Of a stretch of DNA of 64,000 nucleotides, positions 25,038 through 33,400 are shown piece after piece (position 1 is the first letter of the stretch; every line of letters starts with the position of its first letter). Below the pieces are notes generated by a model, which was not told the DNA's origin, searched no databases, and worked only from the letters and a program-made list of their open reading frames with translations. Made by a program: the position numbers and the translations under genes. This DNA comes from Pseudomonadota bacterium (GTDB taxonomy: Bacteria; Pseudomonadota; Gammaproteobacteria; Steroidobacterales; Woeseiaceae): assembly GCA_022563255.1 (NCBI GenBank), contig JADFNS010000003.1:1-64000 (forward strand), in the 5' to 3' direction.

Positions 25038-25811
25038 CTGGCGCAGGTATGTTCGATGCAAGGACGGGTTCGCCGCCAGCACCGAGCGAATTTTCAGATC
25101 CGGCTGCTCGCCGTTGAGGTTTGTAAATACGCCGCCTGCCTCAGTCACGATCACCGACAACGCCGCGATGTCCAGAATATTCACGTCCGACTCAATGACC
25201 GCCTCGATTTTTCCCGCAGCCAGCAAATGGTAATGATAAAAATCGCCGTAACCACGAATGCGGTCAGCACGTTCGACAATCTTGCCCAGCGACGACCAGC
25301 CGTCGCTGGCGGCCAGCGACTTCAGATTGCCGGTGGAGACGGCGGCCCGGTCCGGGTCGTCAATCCGACTGATTGCCAGCGGCTTGCCGTTTAACCAGGC
25401 GCCCTGTCCTTTTTCCGCCCAGGCGAGCTCGTCCATCATCGCGCCGCTGGACACGCCGAGAATTAATTCACCGCCGTGCATGAGCGCAATTTGTGTTGAG
25501 AAAAACGGGTACTGGCGAACAAACGCCTTGGTGCCGTCTATCGGATCGACCAACCAGAGATATTCGGCATCTTCCTGCGTTCGGACGGTCTCCTCGCCGT
25601 AGAAACCGTGCTCGGGATAGGCGCCAAGAATAACATCGCGTATCGCCTGTTCACACTCGACGTCCGCTTGCGTAACAGGCGTCATGTCAGCCTTGGTCGT
25701 TACGGTGAAATTGCCGGCGTAATAATCGCGGCTGATTTTGGCCGCTTTATCAGCCGCCGCCAGCGCTACCTTAAGGTAGCCCGACGCGTTTTCTGCGCTG
25801 AAACTTTCCAC
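25017..25811 (-). CDS. hisN: Inositol-monophosphatase-family phosphatase, probably histidinol-phosphatase
   Basis: A Mg-dependent phosphatase of 264 residues. The metal-binding motifs are GEETV (near 73), WLVDPIDGTKAFVR (near 90), and ILDIAALSVIVTEAGGVF near the C-terminus. The sequence DPIDGTKAF and the DMTPVTQADVECEQAIR start resemble HisN-type histidinol-phosphatases rather than SuhB; a broader sugar- or inositol-phosphatase role is possible. It stands alone, convergent with btuD, away from other his genes. Confidence 0.85.
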   Translation of the reverse strand: MESFSAENASGYLKVALAAADKAAKISRDYYAGNFTVTTKADMTPVTQADVECEQAIRDVILGAYPEHGFYGEETVRTQEDAEYLWLVDPIDGTKAFVRQYPFFSTQIALMHGGELILGVSSGAMMDELAWAEKGQGAWLNGKPLAISRIDDPDRAAVSTGNLKSLAASDGWSSLGKIVERADRIRGYGDFYHYHLLAAGKIEAVIESDVNILDIAALSVIVTEAGGVFTNLNGEQPDLKIRSVLAANPSLHRTYLRQLKGCVT

Positions 25812-25923
25812 CGTACTGAGAGATCCTGCAGTTGCTGACTGACGGCATCACTATGGCCGCAAGCTTCGGGAGAAACAAGCACGGTTTCTTGACAGCCCGG
25901 ACCCGCCTACCTATCGTTTCAGC

Positions 25924-26472
25924 ATGGGAAATCGGCTGAGCAAAATTTACACACGCACCGGCGATGACGGCACCACAGGTCTCGGCGACGGTAGTCGCGT
26001 CGCCAAAGATTCCGTCCGGGTCGAGGCTTTTGGCACCGTCGACGAGGCGAACAGCGCAATCGGCGCCGTTCTGGCGGCAGACACCGTGCCAGAAGACATT
26101 CGTTTGTGCCTGGCCGAGGTGCAGCACGACCTCTTTGAACTCGGTGGGGAGCTGTGTATCCCTGGCCACAGCGCGATAACTCAGGCGTTCGTTGACCGAC
26201 TTGAGGCCGACCTCGACGGCTTCAACGCAGACCTTCCGATGCTCAAGGAGTTCATCCTGCCGGGAGGCGGGCAGGCCGCCGCCGCATGCCATCTGGCACG
26301 CACTATCGTGCGACGGGCGGAACGAAGAGTCATCACGCTAGCGGGCGTCGAGGATGTCCGGTCCGAGGTTGTCAAATACCTGAATCGCCTGTCCGACCTG
26401 CTGTTCGTAATCGCCCGCGTCCTGGCCCGCAAGGAATCCGGCCAGGAAGTCTTGTGGAACCGCGACCGATAG
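25924..26472 (+). CDS. pduO: Cob(I)alamin adenosyltransferase, PduO type
   Basis: Transfers the adenosyl group of ATP to cob(I)alamin to make coenzyme B12. The 182-residue, all-helical protein has the ATP-binding N-terminus KIYTRTGDDGTTGLGDGSRV (residues 7-26), the RVEAFGTVDEANSAIG segment, and the C-terminal CHLARTIVRRAERRV and YLNRLSDLLFVIAR motifs. It is convergent with btuF, 5 bp between stops. Together with the btu genes this supports salvage of imported corrinoid rather than de novo synthesis. Confidence 0.96.
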   Translation: MGNRLSKIYTRTGDDGTTGLGDGSRVAKDSVRVEAFGTVDEANSAIGAVLAADTVPEDIRLCLAEVQHDLFELGGELCIPGHSAITQAFVDRLEADLDGFNADLPMLKEFILPGGGQAAAACHLARTIVRRAERRVITLAGVEDVRSEVVKYLNRLSDLLFVIARVLARKESGQEVLWNRDR

Positions 26473-26477
26473 CGTCT

Positions 26478-27329
26478 CTACCCGCGATTCACTCGCGCCT
26501 GTTGCAGCGCCGTACACAACGCTTCTCCGGCGATGATCAACCGCGCCGTCGCCCGCCCGATCTCATCGGCCGGCAACAGGAACTGATTCCCAAAACGATT
26601 GGCCGCAATCTCCGGCCAGCGCTCCCACTCATCGAACGCGTTGTCGCCGGCGTCGGTGCTCGCCAACATGACCTCCGGATTGCGATCGACAACGGCTTCA
26701 ACGTCAACGGTCGGCGCGAGATCGTTTAGGTCATTGAATATATTTTCACCGCCGCATATCGAAATCAGCTTACTGACATAGTGCTCTTTGTTGACCGTGA
26801 AAAGCGGTCGCGCGGAAACCTGGTAAAAGACGCGTATCGGGTCCAGGCCCGCAAAGCGCTCCTGCAGAGACCACAGACCGGCACGAAATTCGGCGGCGGC
26901 GCGCGCCGCCTCGTCGGTACGCCCCGTCAACGCACCGAGGCGCAACATTGCGTCGGCGATGTCATCGAGACCGCGCGTGCGAATCGACGCAACGCGGTAA
27001 CCGGTCGCCCGCAACTGTTCAATTGTGCGCGCGGGTGTGCCGCTCTCCCAGACCAATAGCAAATCCGGATTCACCAGCGCGAGCCGTTCCTGATCGACAC
27101 TAAAGGCGTCGCCGACAACCGGCAGATCAAGCGCCTCCTGCGGATAATCCGACCAGGCGCTGACACCCACGAGCTGGTCGCCCGCCCCGATCGTGTACAT
27201 GAGTTCAGTTAGATTTGGCGCGAGAGAAACAATGCGCGGCGCGTCGTTGGATACAGGCGTTGGGTCTTGCGCTTCGGTACAGGCGGCAACGCAGGCAAGT
27301 ACCGCCAGCATCGCCAACGCGGCTTTCAC
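26478..27329 (-). CDS. btuF: Cobalamin-binding lipoprotein of the BtuF family
   Basis: Periplasmic substrate-binding component for vitamin B12 import. The 283 residues begin with a lipoprotein signal (LAMLAVLACVAAC, lipobox CVAAC), so it would be membrane-tethered unlike soluble E. coli BtuF. The class III binding-protein fold is shown by APRIVSLAPNLTELMYTIGAG (near 30), GVSAWSDYPQEA, and ICGGENIFNDL. The sequence NPDLLLVWESGTP is typical of BtuF. Its start overlaps ampE's end by 4 bp (27326-27329), so it is transcribed after ampDE. Confidence 0.93.
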   Translation of the reverse strand: MKAALAMLAVLACVAACTEAQDPTPVSNDAPRIVSLAPNLTELMYTIGAGDQLVGVSAWSDYPQEALDLPVVGDAFSVDQERLALVNPDLLLVWESGTPARTIEQLRATGYRVASIRTRGLDDIADAMLRLGALTGRTDEAARAAAEFRAGLWSLQERFAGLDPIRVFYQVSARPLFTVNKEHYVSKLISICGGENIFNDLNDLAPTVDVEAVVDRNPEVMLASTDAGDNAFDEWERWPEIAANRFGNQFLLPADEIGRATARLIIAGEALCTALQQARVNRG

Positions 27330-28237
27330 CGCGTCAGGCCGTACAACGTCATCGCCGCTATGACAACCGCCCAGATCAGCAACAGGCGGAATACGAGTTT
27401 CTTGGCCGCGGTCGCACCGCGCAAGCCGCGTTCGGTCACTGTCTCGTCCGCCAGATCCTGTGTCGCAAGAGCTGCGACACCGACTCTCGCCAGCAGATTT
27501 TCGCTTTGCTCGGAGGTTGTCGCATCGTGTTCTTCGGCTGGCGCACGGAACGCTGCAATCGCGTCATCAGCGTGTCCTGCCGTCGCATAGCCAAGCGCTG
27601 TCAACCGCGCTGGCACCCAGACCAGCCAGCCGTGCAGCGATTCCGCCGCGTCGCGTATGCGCTCGGCGTTGCTGGACGACTCGGTATCGCGAGCCGCGTT
27701 GAAGACAGCTCGCCGCCTGATCAGGTCTGTGACCCGATAACCCCACGCTGCCAACGGGCCCAGGACAACGAACCAGAATACGACGGCAAACAACCGGTTA
27801 TTCGCCTGCACGCAGACGGCCTCTTCCACGCGCGCAATTCGCGCCCGCGCATCGGCAGGAACCTTGCCTTCGATGATCGATTTTGCGGCACATTGAATTT
27901 GCTCTTCGTCTTCCGATTCGAGGGCCTTGCAATAGGTGTCGACTTCCTCTCCGATATCTTTGGGGCCTATCGAAAACAACAGGACAATAATGGCGAGGAT
28001 CAGGTAGGTGAAGCCCTTCAAGGTCTCACCAAGACCGAAAATAATTCCGAAAACGGGCAACACGAGAACCGCAGCCAGCAGGAGTACGGGAATTAACGCC
28101 GGGCAATTGTCGAGGCCCGCGGCCCGGGCGAATCCCGCATCGATAATACGGTCCAGCCAACGCATCCGACGCCAATGAAACCGCTTCGTTGCGAGTCGCT
28201 CAATGAGCAGTCCGATCAGCAGCGCTATCAGGTTCAT
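27326..28237 (-). CDS. ampE: AmpE family inner-membrane protein
   Basis: A 303-residue, four-helix membrane protein of the AmpE/CobD-like family that accompanies AmpD in cell-wall recycling and beta-lactamase control. It has an N-terminal segment NLIALLIGLLIERLATKRFHWRR, two further hydrophobic pairs (about 45-95 and 145-165), and a final helix at the C-terminus. The ATGA overlap with ampD (28234-28237) fits the ampDE operon of enterobacteria. Molecular function is not settled; sensor and transport roles have been suggested. Confidence 0.88.
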   Translation of the reverse strand: MNLIALLIGLLIERLATKRFHWRRMRWLDRIIDAGFARAAGLDNCPALIPVLLLAAVLVLPVFGIIFGLGETLKGFTYLILAIIVLLFSIGPKDIGEEVDTYCKALESEDEEQIQCAAKSIIEGKVPADARARIARVEEAVCVQANNRLFAVVFWFVVLGPLAAWGYRVTDLIRRRAVFNAARDTESSSNAERIRDAAESLHGWLVWVPARLTALGYATAGHADDAIAAFRAPAEEHDATTSEQSENLLARVGVAALATQDLADETVTERGLRGATAAKKLVFRLLLIWAVVIAAMTLYGLTR

Positions 28238-28833
28238 AAGGTGTCGCTCTCCACTAGTTCACCCCAGGCATCATACAAGCGCAGCCAGTCGAGTGCAGGA
28301 CCTGGGTCGCTCTTGCGACCGGGAGCGACGTCACAGTGACCGGCAATACTGCGTGCCGTGATTTCGGGGTAGGCCTGTATCAAAGCCCGCGCAACATGGA
28401 CCAAGACGTCGTACTGCCGATCGTCATAGGGTGTTTCGTCCTCACCCTCGAGCTCGATGCCTATCGAAAAATCGTTGCACTGCACCCGGCCGCGAAAACT
28501 GGACTCTCCCGCATGCCAGGCACGCTCGCCAAAGGGCACAAATTGAATCAGTTCGCCGTCTCTGCGAATCAGCAGATGCGCCGACACCTGCGTCCCCCGA
28601 ATCTCATCGAAGTACGGATGAGCGTCCCAGTCGAGTTCATTCAAAAACAACGCCTCGATCTGCGGACCGCCGAACTCGCCGGGCGGCAGGCTGATGCCGT
28701 GCAACACGATCATCGCTGGCGCCGTACCCTCTGGACGCGCGTCCCGGTTCGGGCTCAGGCGCAAGCGGGCCGGATGAATCAGCCCGGTTTCCAGGCTGAT
28801 GGCATATTGGCCAGGCACGTTTAGATCAGGCAT
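28234..28833 (-). CDS. ampD: 1,6-anhydro-N-acetylmuramyl-L-alanine amidase
   Basis: Cytoplasmic zinc amidase that splits anhydromuropeptides during wall recycling. The 199 residues contain the AmpD ligands: His in MIVLHGISLPPGEFGG (near 46), His and Asp in IAGHCDVAPGRKSDPGP (near 170-180), and the conserved Glu in FSIGIELEGEDETPY. There is no signal peptide. It works in the same route as anmK (5657) and is followed by ampE and btuF. It is divergent from rsmE with only 12 bp between starts. Confidence 0.96.
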   Translation of the reverse strand: MPDLNVPGQYAISLETGLIHPARLRLSPNRDARPEGTAPAMIVLHGISLPPGEFGGPQIEALFLNELDWDAHPYFDEIRGTQVSAHLLIRRDGELIQFVPFGERAWHAGESSFRGRVQCNDFSIGIELEGEDETPYDDRQYDVLVHVARALIQAYPEITARSIAGHCDVAPGRKSDPGPALDWLRLYDAWGELVESDTL

Positions 28834-28845
28834 GATTTCGGAGTC

Positions 28846-29580
28846 ATGAGTACGAGGCTATTTGTTTCCGGCGCATTGATCAACGGCGTCGAAATTGAAC
28901 TCGACGGAGATCGTGCGCGGTACCTCGGCAAGGTGCTGCGCGCGCGCGTCGGCGACAGCGTCATTGTCTTCAATGGCGAAGGGGCCGAATGGCCAGCGAC
29001 CATAACGCGCATCGGCAGGAACGGTGTCAGCCTGACGGTGGGTGAGGGCTGCGAGGCGGGCACCGAATCGCCTCTGAAGATACACCTTGTGCAGGCAATC
29101 TCGCGCGGCGAGCGCATGGACTTCGTCGTGCAGAAAGCGACGGAACTTGGCGTCAAACGTATTACGCCCGTACTGACGGAGTACGGCATCGTCAAACTGA
29201 ACGCCGAGCGCGCTGAAAAACGTCGGGACCACTGGCGGAAAATCGCGGCAAGCGCATGCGAGCAATCGGGCCGGACTCGCCTGCCGCTGATCGACACGCC
29301 GATACCGCTGCAGCACTGGTTTGGCAGCAAGCCCGACAACGTCGATGCGGAACTCATACTCAAGCCGGGTGCAAAAACGGCCCTCGCGACATTGTCCGCC
29401 CCCAAGACCAAGGTTTGCGTGTTGATCGGACCGGAAGGAGGGTTCAGCGACCTCGAATACGAGGCCGCTGAAATCGCTGACTTCAAGCCAATGTCACTGG
29501 GACCGAGAATCCTGCGAACAGAATCCGCGGCTATCGCAGCGCTCGCCATACTGCAATCTTTGTGGGGCGATCTGCGCTGA
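28846..29580 (+). CDS. rsmE: 16S rRNA (uracil-1498-N3)-methyltransferase
   Basis: Methylates U1498 of 16S rRNA. The 244-residue product has the N-terminal PUA-like domain (RYLGKVLRARVGD) and a C-terminal SPOUT knot: LIGPEGGFSDLEYEAAE near 191 and SLGPRILRTESAAIAAL near 216, both diagnostic of RsmE. The length is normal. Confidence 0.97.
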   Translation: MSTRLFVSGALINGVEIELDGDRARYLGKVLRARVGDSVIVFNGEGAEWPATITRIGRNGVSLTVGEGCEAGTESPLKIHLVQAISRGERMDFVVQKATELGVKRITPVLTEYGIVKLNAERAEKRRDHWRKIAASACEQSGRTRLPLIDTPIPLQHWFGSKPDNVDAELILKPGAKTALATLSAPKTKVCVLIGPEGGFSDLEYEAAEIADFKPMSLGPRILRTESAAIAALAILQSLWGDLR

Positions 29581-29594
29581 CCAGGCTTTGCAGG

Positions 29595-29843
29595 TCAATG
29601 GTGTCCGGCGTAGATGTCCTCACGCAGCAACTGCTCAGTGCCAAGCAATTTATTGCCGTCAGGTGAGAAACCCTTCACCGGAATCACCGGGTTGCCAAAA
29701 TGTCTCTCAAGCAAGCAATGCGTGAAGTTGCTCGGTCCGGCGGGAAAGCAAAGGTACCCGGCCTTGCTGAATTTTCCGGCACCGGCCTCAGCGTGCACAC
29801 TGGCGCTACCGGCAAAAAGTATGATCGCGGCCAGTGCCGCCAC
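29595..29843 (-). CDS. Small exported protein of unknown function
   Basis: 82 residues from GTG 29843. The N-terminus is a signal peptide (MAALAAIILFAGSASVHAEA, cleavage near 18). The mature part has two Cys (YLCFPAGPSNFTHCLLERHFG) and a well-formed C-terminal segment NPVIPVKGFSPDGNKLLGTE. The balanced composition and signal peptide suggest a real gene, but the ribosome binding site is poor. It is convergent with rsmE and lies on the same strand after chpC. Function unknown; the two Cys could form a disulfide. Confidence 0.5.
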   Translation of the reverse strand: MAALAAIILFAGSASVHAEAGAGKFSKAGYLCFPAGPSNFTHCLLERHFGNPVIPVKGFSPDGNKLLGTEQLLREDIYAGHH

Positions 29844-29929
29844 ACCTGCTCATTCCCCTTTTTTGGCCTGCTACCAGAAAGTACCGGGTCGTGACGAAAA
29901 AGTTGGGGCGAAACAAACGGTTTGGCCGG

Positions 29930-30400
29930 TCAGGCCTGCAACTCCTCGCGTTCCAGCATCGCCTCAATCTTCTCGAGATCCGGAATCAGGGGAAACTCGT
30001 TAATCATCCGCACACGGCAATGCACGGGTACATCTTCGGGCCAGTCGTCTTTGGCCTCCAGTTTAAGCACGTCCGGGTTGACACGAACGAGCTGCGGGAA
30101 GCCCTGCGTGACGATACCGAAGTGACCGGCCTTTAATTTGCCGGTAATCGCATAAAAAACGACGACCCGCGTTCGACCGGTAGTAACCGGCACTTCTTTT
30201 CCCAGAGCGCCCTCGAAGGAAATTACCTGCAGTGGCCTGCCATTCCAGTTGACGGTCCCCAACATCCAGGAGTGAGCGCCTTCGAGCCGCTCAAGTTGGG
30301 ATAGCCTGACAACCTCAGCGACGCAGGCTCGCGGCACGATCAACCGATCCTCCGACAACGGCACGAGCAGGCTGTACAGTTCTTCAGCTGCGGTGCTCAC
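29930..30400 (-). CDS. chpC: CheW-like adaptor of the Pil-Chp system
   Basis: 156 residues with a CheW-type fold: LYSLLVPLSEDRLIVPRACVAEV at the start, LGTVNWNGRPLQVISFEGALG near 47, and FGIVTQGFPQLVRVNPD near 95. It overlaps the end of chpA by 4 bp and so is the last gene of the pilGHIJ-chpA unit. In Pseudomonas the CheW-like gene downstream of chpA/chpB is chpC; identity here rests on position and fold. It would couple an additional receptor to ChpA. Confidence 0.88.
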   Translation of the reverse strand: MSTAAEELYSLLVPLSEDRLIVPRACVAEVVRLSQLERLEGAHSWMLGTVNWNGRPLQVISFEGALGKEVPVTTGRTRVVVFYAITGKLKAGHFGIVTQGFPQLVRVNPDVLKLEAKDDWPEDVPVHCRVRMINEFPLIPDLEKIEAMLEREELQA

Positions 30401-33400
30401 GGCAGCTCAATACCTCTTTCTTCCAGTTGACGACGAATGGCTTCGAGCAGTTCTGAATCCTGGTACGGCTTGCCGAGGTAGTCGTTCACGCCGAGCTCAA
30501 TCGCACGCGCCCGGTGTTTATCCCCAACTCGCGACGTGATCATGATGATCGGCACATCCGACACGCGCTCGTCGTTGCGTACATGCGACGCAAATTCGTA
30601 GCCATCCATACGTGGCATTTCGATATCAAGTAAAATAATGTCGGGTTTCGCATCCTGCATCACGCGAATCGCGTCAAGACCGTCTTTTGCGGTCACGCAA
30701 CGCAGACCGTTGCGCTCCAGTATGCGTTCCGTAACGCGACGCACAGTAATCGAATCGTCCACCACCAGGGCCAGCGGTCGTTCGTCCGTCGGGGTTGGCG
30801 CGGCTTTGGCGATTTCAACGACAGGCGCGCCTGTGCGCACGAAGGCATGGATGTCGAGGATCAACACGATGCTGCCATCACCGAGAATGGTCGCGCCGGA
30901 AATTCCGCGAATACTGGCGAGTTGCGGACCGACGCTCTTGACCACGATTTCGCGACTGGCGAGCATCTCATCCACGAGCAATGCCGCTGAAAATTCGCCT
31001 GCCTGCACAAGGATGACCGGGACAAACGGCTCTTCCTCGGGCAACTTGGCGGCCTGACCGCCCAGGTACAGCCCCAGGTGGCGAAACTTGTAGGTCTGCT
31101 CACCGTACTCGTAGCTGGGCTCGCTCTGACTGAGCAGATTCTCCAGTTCCCCACGCGGAATACGGGCGATTCCTTCCACGGTCGGCAGCGGCAATGCGTA
31201 AATCTCTTCACCGGTTCGCACGATCAGAGCCTGCGTGATCGCGAGTGTAAATGGCAAACGCACGGTGAAGTTGGTGCCCTGACCGGTGACCGAACTGATA
31301 CGCAGTGACCCGCCGAGCTTTTTGATTTCGTTCGCAACAATATCCAGGCCAATGCCACGCCCGGCTGACTGCGTTACTTCGGTTGCCGTTGTAAAACCCG
31401 GCGTAAGGATCAGCTGCATGATTTCGTCATCGGTAACCTTGCTGTCGGGCTTGAGCATGTCGAGCTCGTAGGCCTTGCGTCGAATGGCGTCGACGTCGAG
31501 CCCGGCGCCGTCGTCGGCAACATCGATGATCATTTCCGCACCTTCCCGGCGCAGGCTGACCGTAATCCGGCCAACGGCCGGCTTGCCCGCAGCCTGACGT
31601 TTCGGTGCGTCCTCGATACCGTGTATGACCGCATTGCGCAGCATGTGCTCGAAAGGCGGCAACATCTTGTCCAGCACCTGACGATCCAGTTCGCCGGATG
31701 CACCCTCGACTGCAAGTTCTGCGCGCTTGCCCGTTTCCTCCGCGACCTGCCGCACAAGTCTGGTCAATCGACCCACGTGCCGCTCGAACGGCACCATTCG
31801 CGTGCGCATCAGTCCGTCCTGCAACTCAGCGGTGACACGTGACTGCTGCACGAGCAAGCTGTCCGCCTCTGTCGTTACAGTCCGCAACAGGTCTTTCAGG
31901 CTGCCCAGATCGCTCGCCGATTCGGCTAACGCTCTCGTTAGCTGCTGAATATTGGAATAGCGATCGAGTTCCAGCGGATCGAAATCACGGGCAACAAGTG
32001 TTTCCTGGTGGCCGTGCATAATTTGCGCTTCGGTCTCGATTTCGAGCTTGCGCAACTGTTCGCGCAGGCGAGCTATCGTCTGTTCGAGTTCATCCACATG
32101 AAACTCGAAGGAATTGATCTGCTGACTGAGTCTCGCGTGATAAATACTGATCTCGCCCGCCGCATTGAGGAGATCCTCAAGCAGCTCGGCGTCGATCCGA
32201 GCGAACTCCTGACGAGTTTCTGGCGCGCGGACTGCGCGAACATCGGGCGCTGGCCTGGTTTCAGGCTTCGATTTGGGTTCCGGTTTTGGCTCCGGCGCTG
32301 GCGCCGGTGGTTCTTCGGGCTCGACGTCCGCATCGTCTTTTGTGTCTGCGCCGATCTCAGCAAGATCGTCTGCGAGCGGCGAGTCAACGATAACCATGCT
32401 GATCGTGTCTTCGGGTTCTATAGTAAATTCGGTCGACGGCGCCACCTCGACATTCGCATCGACCACCGTCAATTCAATATCCGCATCGTCAGCCACTTCA
32501 AATCCAGCGTTCGCCTGCTGAATACGCTGTTCCAGTTCCAGCGAGGCTTTTACGGTCTTGCCGGCGATAACCGTGTCACGCATCCGGTGTAAGCCGTCGA
32601 TGCTACGTTGCAAAAGATCCTCGATTGCCGGTGTGGCTTTAACGCTCCCGGCGTCAATCGAAATCAACAACGTCTCTATTTCATGACTCAGATTGCCCAT
32701 GGCCGTGATACCGGCCATGCGGGCGCCGCCTTTTAGCGTGTGGAGATGGCGTTTGAGTTCTTGCATGGCCTGCGGCGACCTGTCTTTTGACCAGGCTATA
32801 AGCGCCAGATCCGCCTCTTCCAGCAACTCTGCAGATTCTTCGGTGAAGATCGCGGCAATTTCAGCGTCGTACTCCGCCTCTTCGACAGTCTCTGCAGCGA
32901 CGAGCTGCGACACGTTCTGCGGTAGGTCCGGCTCTGGCTGCAGCGGCTGTGGCGCAGCGGCCGGGCGGACCGCGTCCGCAAGCCTGGCGATATGGTCGAT
33001 GAGCGCTGTGTAGTCGGCGCGGTCTCGGTCCCGGGTGTTGATATCGCCAACAATCGTTCCGATTGCCCGTGCCGCCGCGCGCAGCGCATCAAGGCCTGAT
33101 TTCTGGAATCCGATTTTATGATCGTAGACACGACGCACGAATCGATTGAGCGCCGCTGCAACGGCGACACCTCGCTCAACGTTCGCCATATTGGCGCTGC
33201 CGTGCAGCGTATGACACGCACGATGTAATTTATCCGTAACGTCGAACGGCGGTTGATGCCCTTCGCACGCCGCAAGATAGTCGATTATAACTTTCAGATG
33301 GCCCGCTGTTTCTTTCGTAAAAATATCGTGCAGGATGGGATCCATCTCCAGAGCTGACTTTTCCTCGTCCGGCTCCGCGCTGACCGACCTCGCGATCGTC

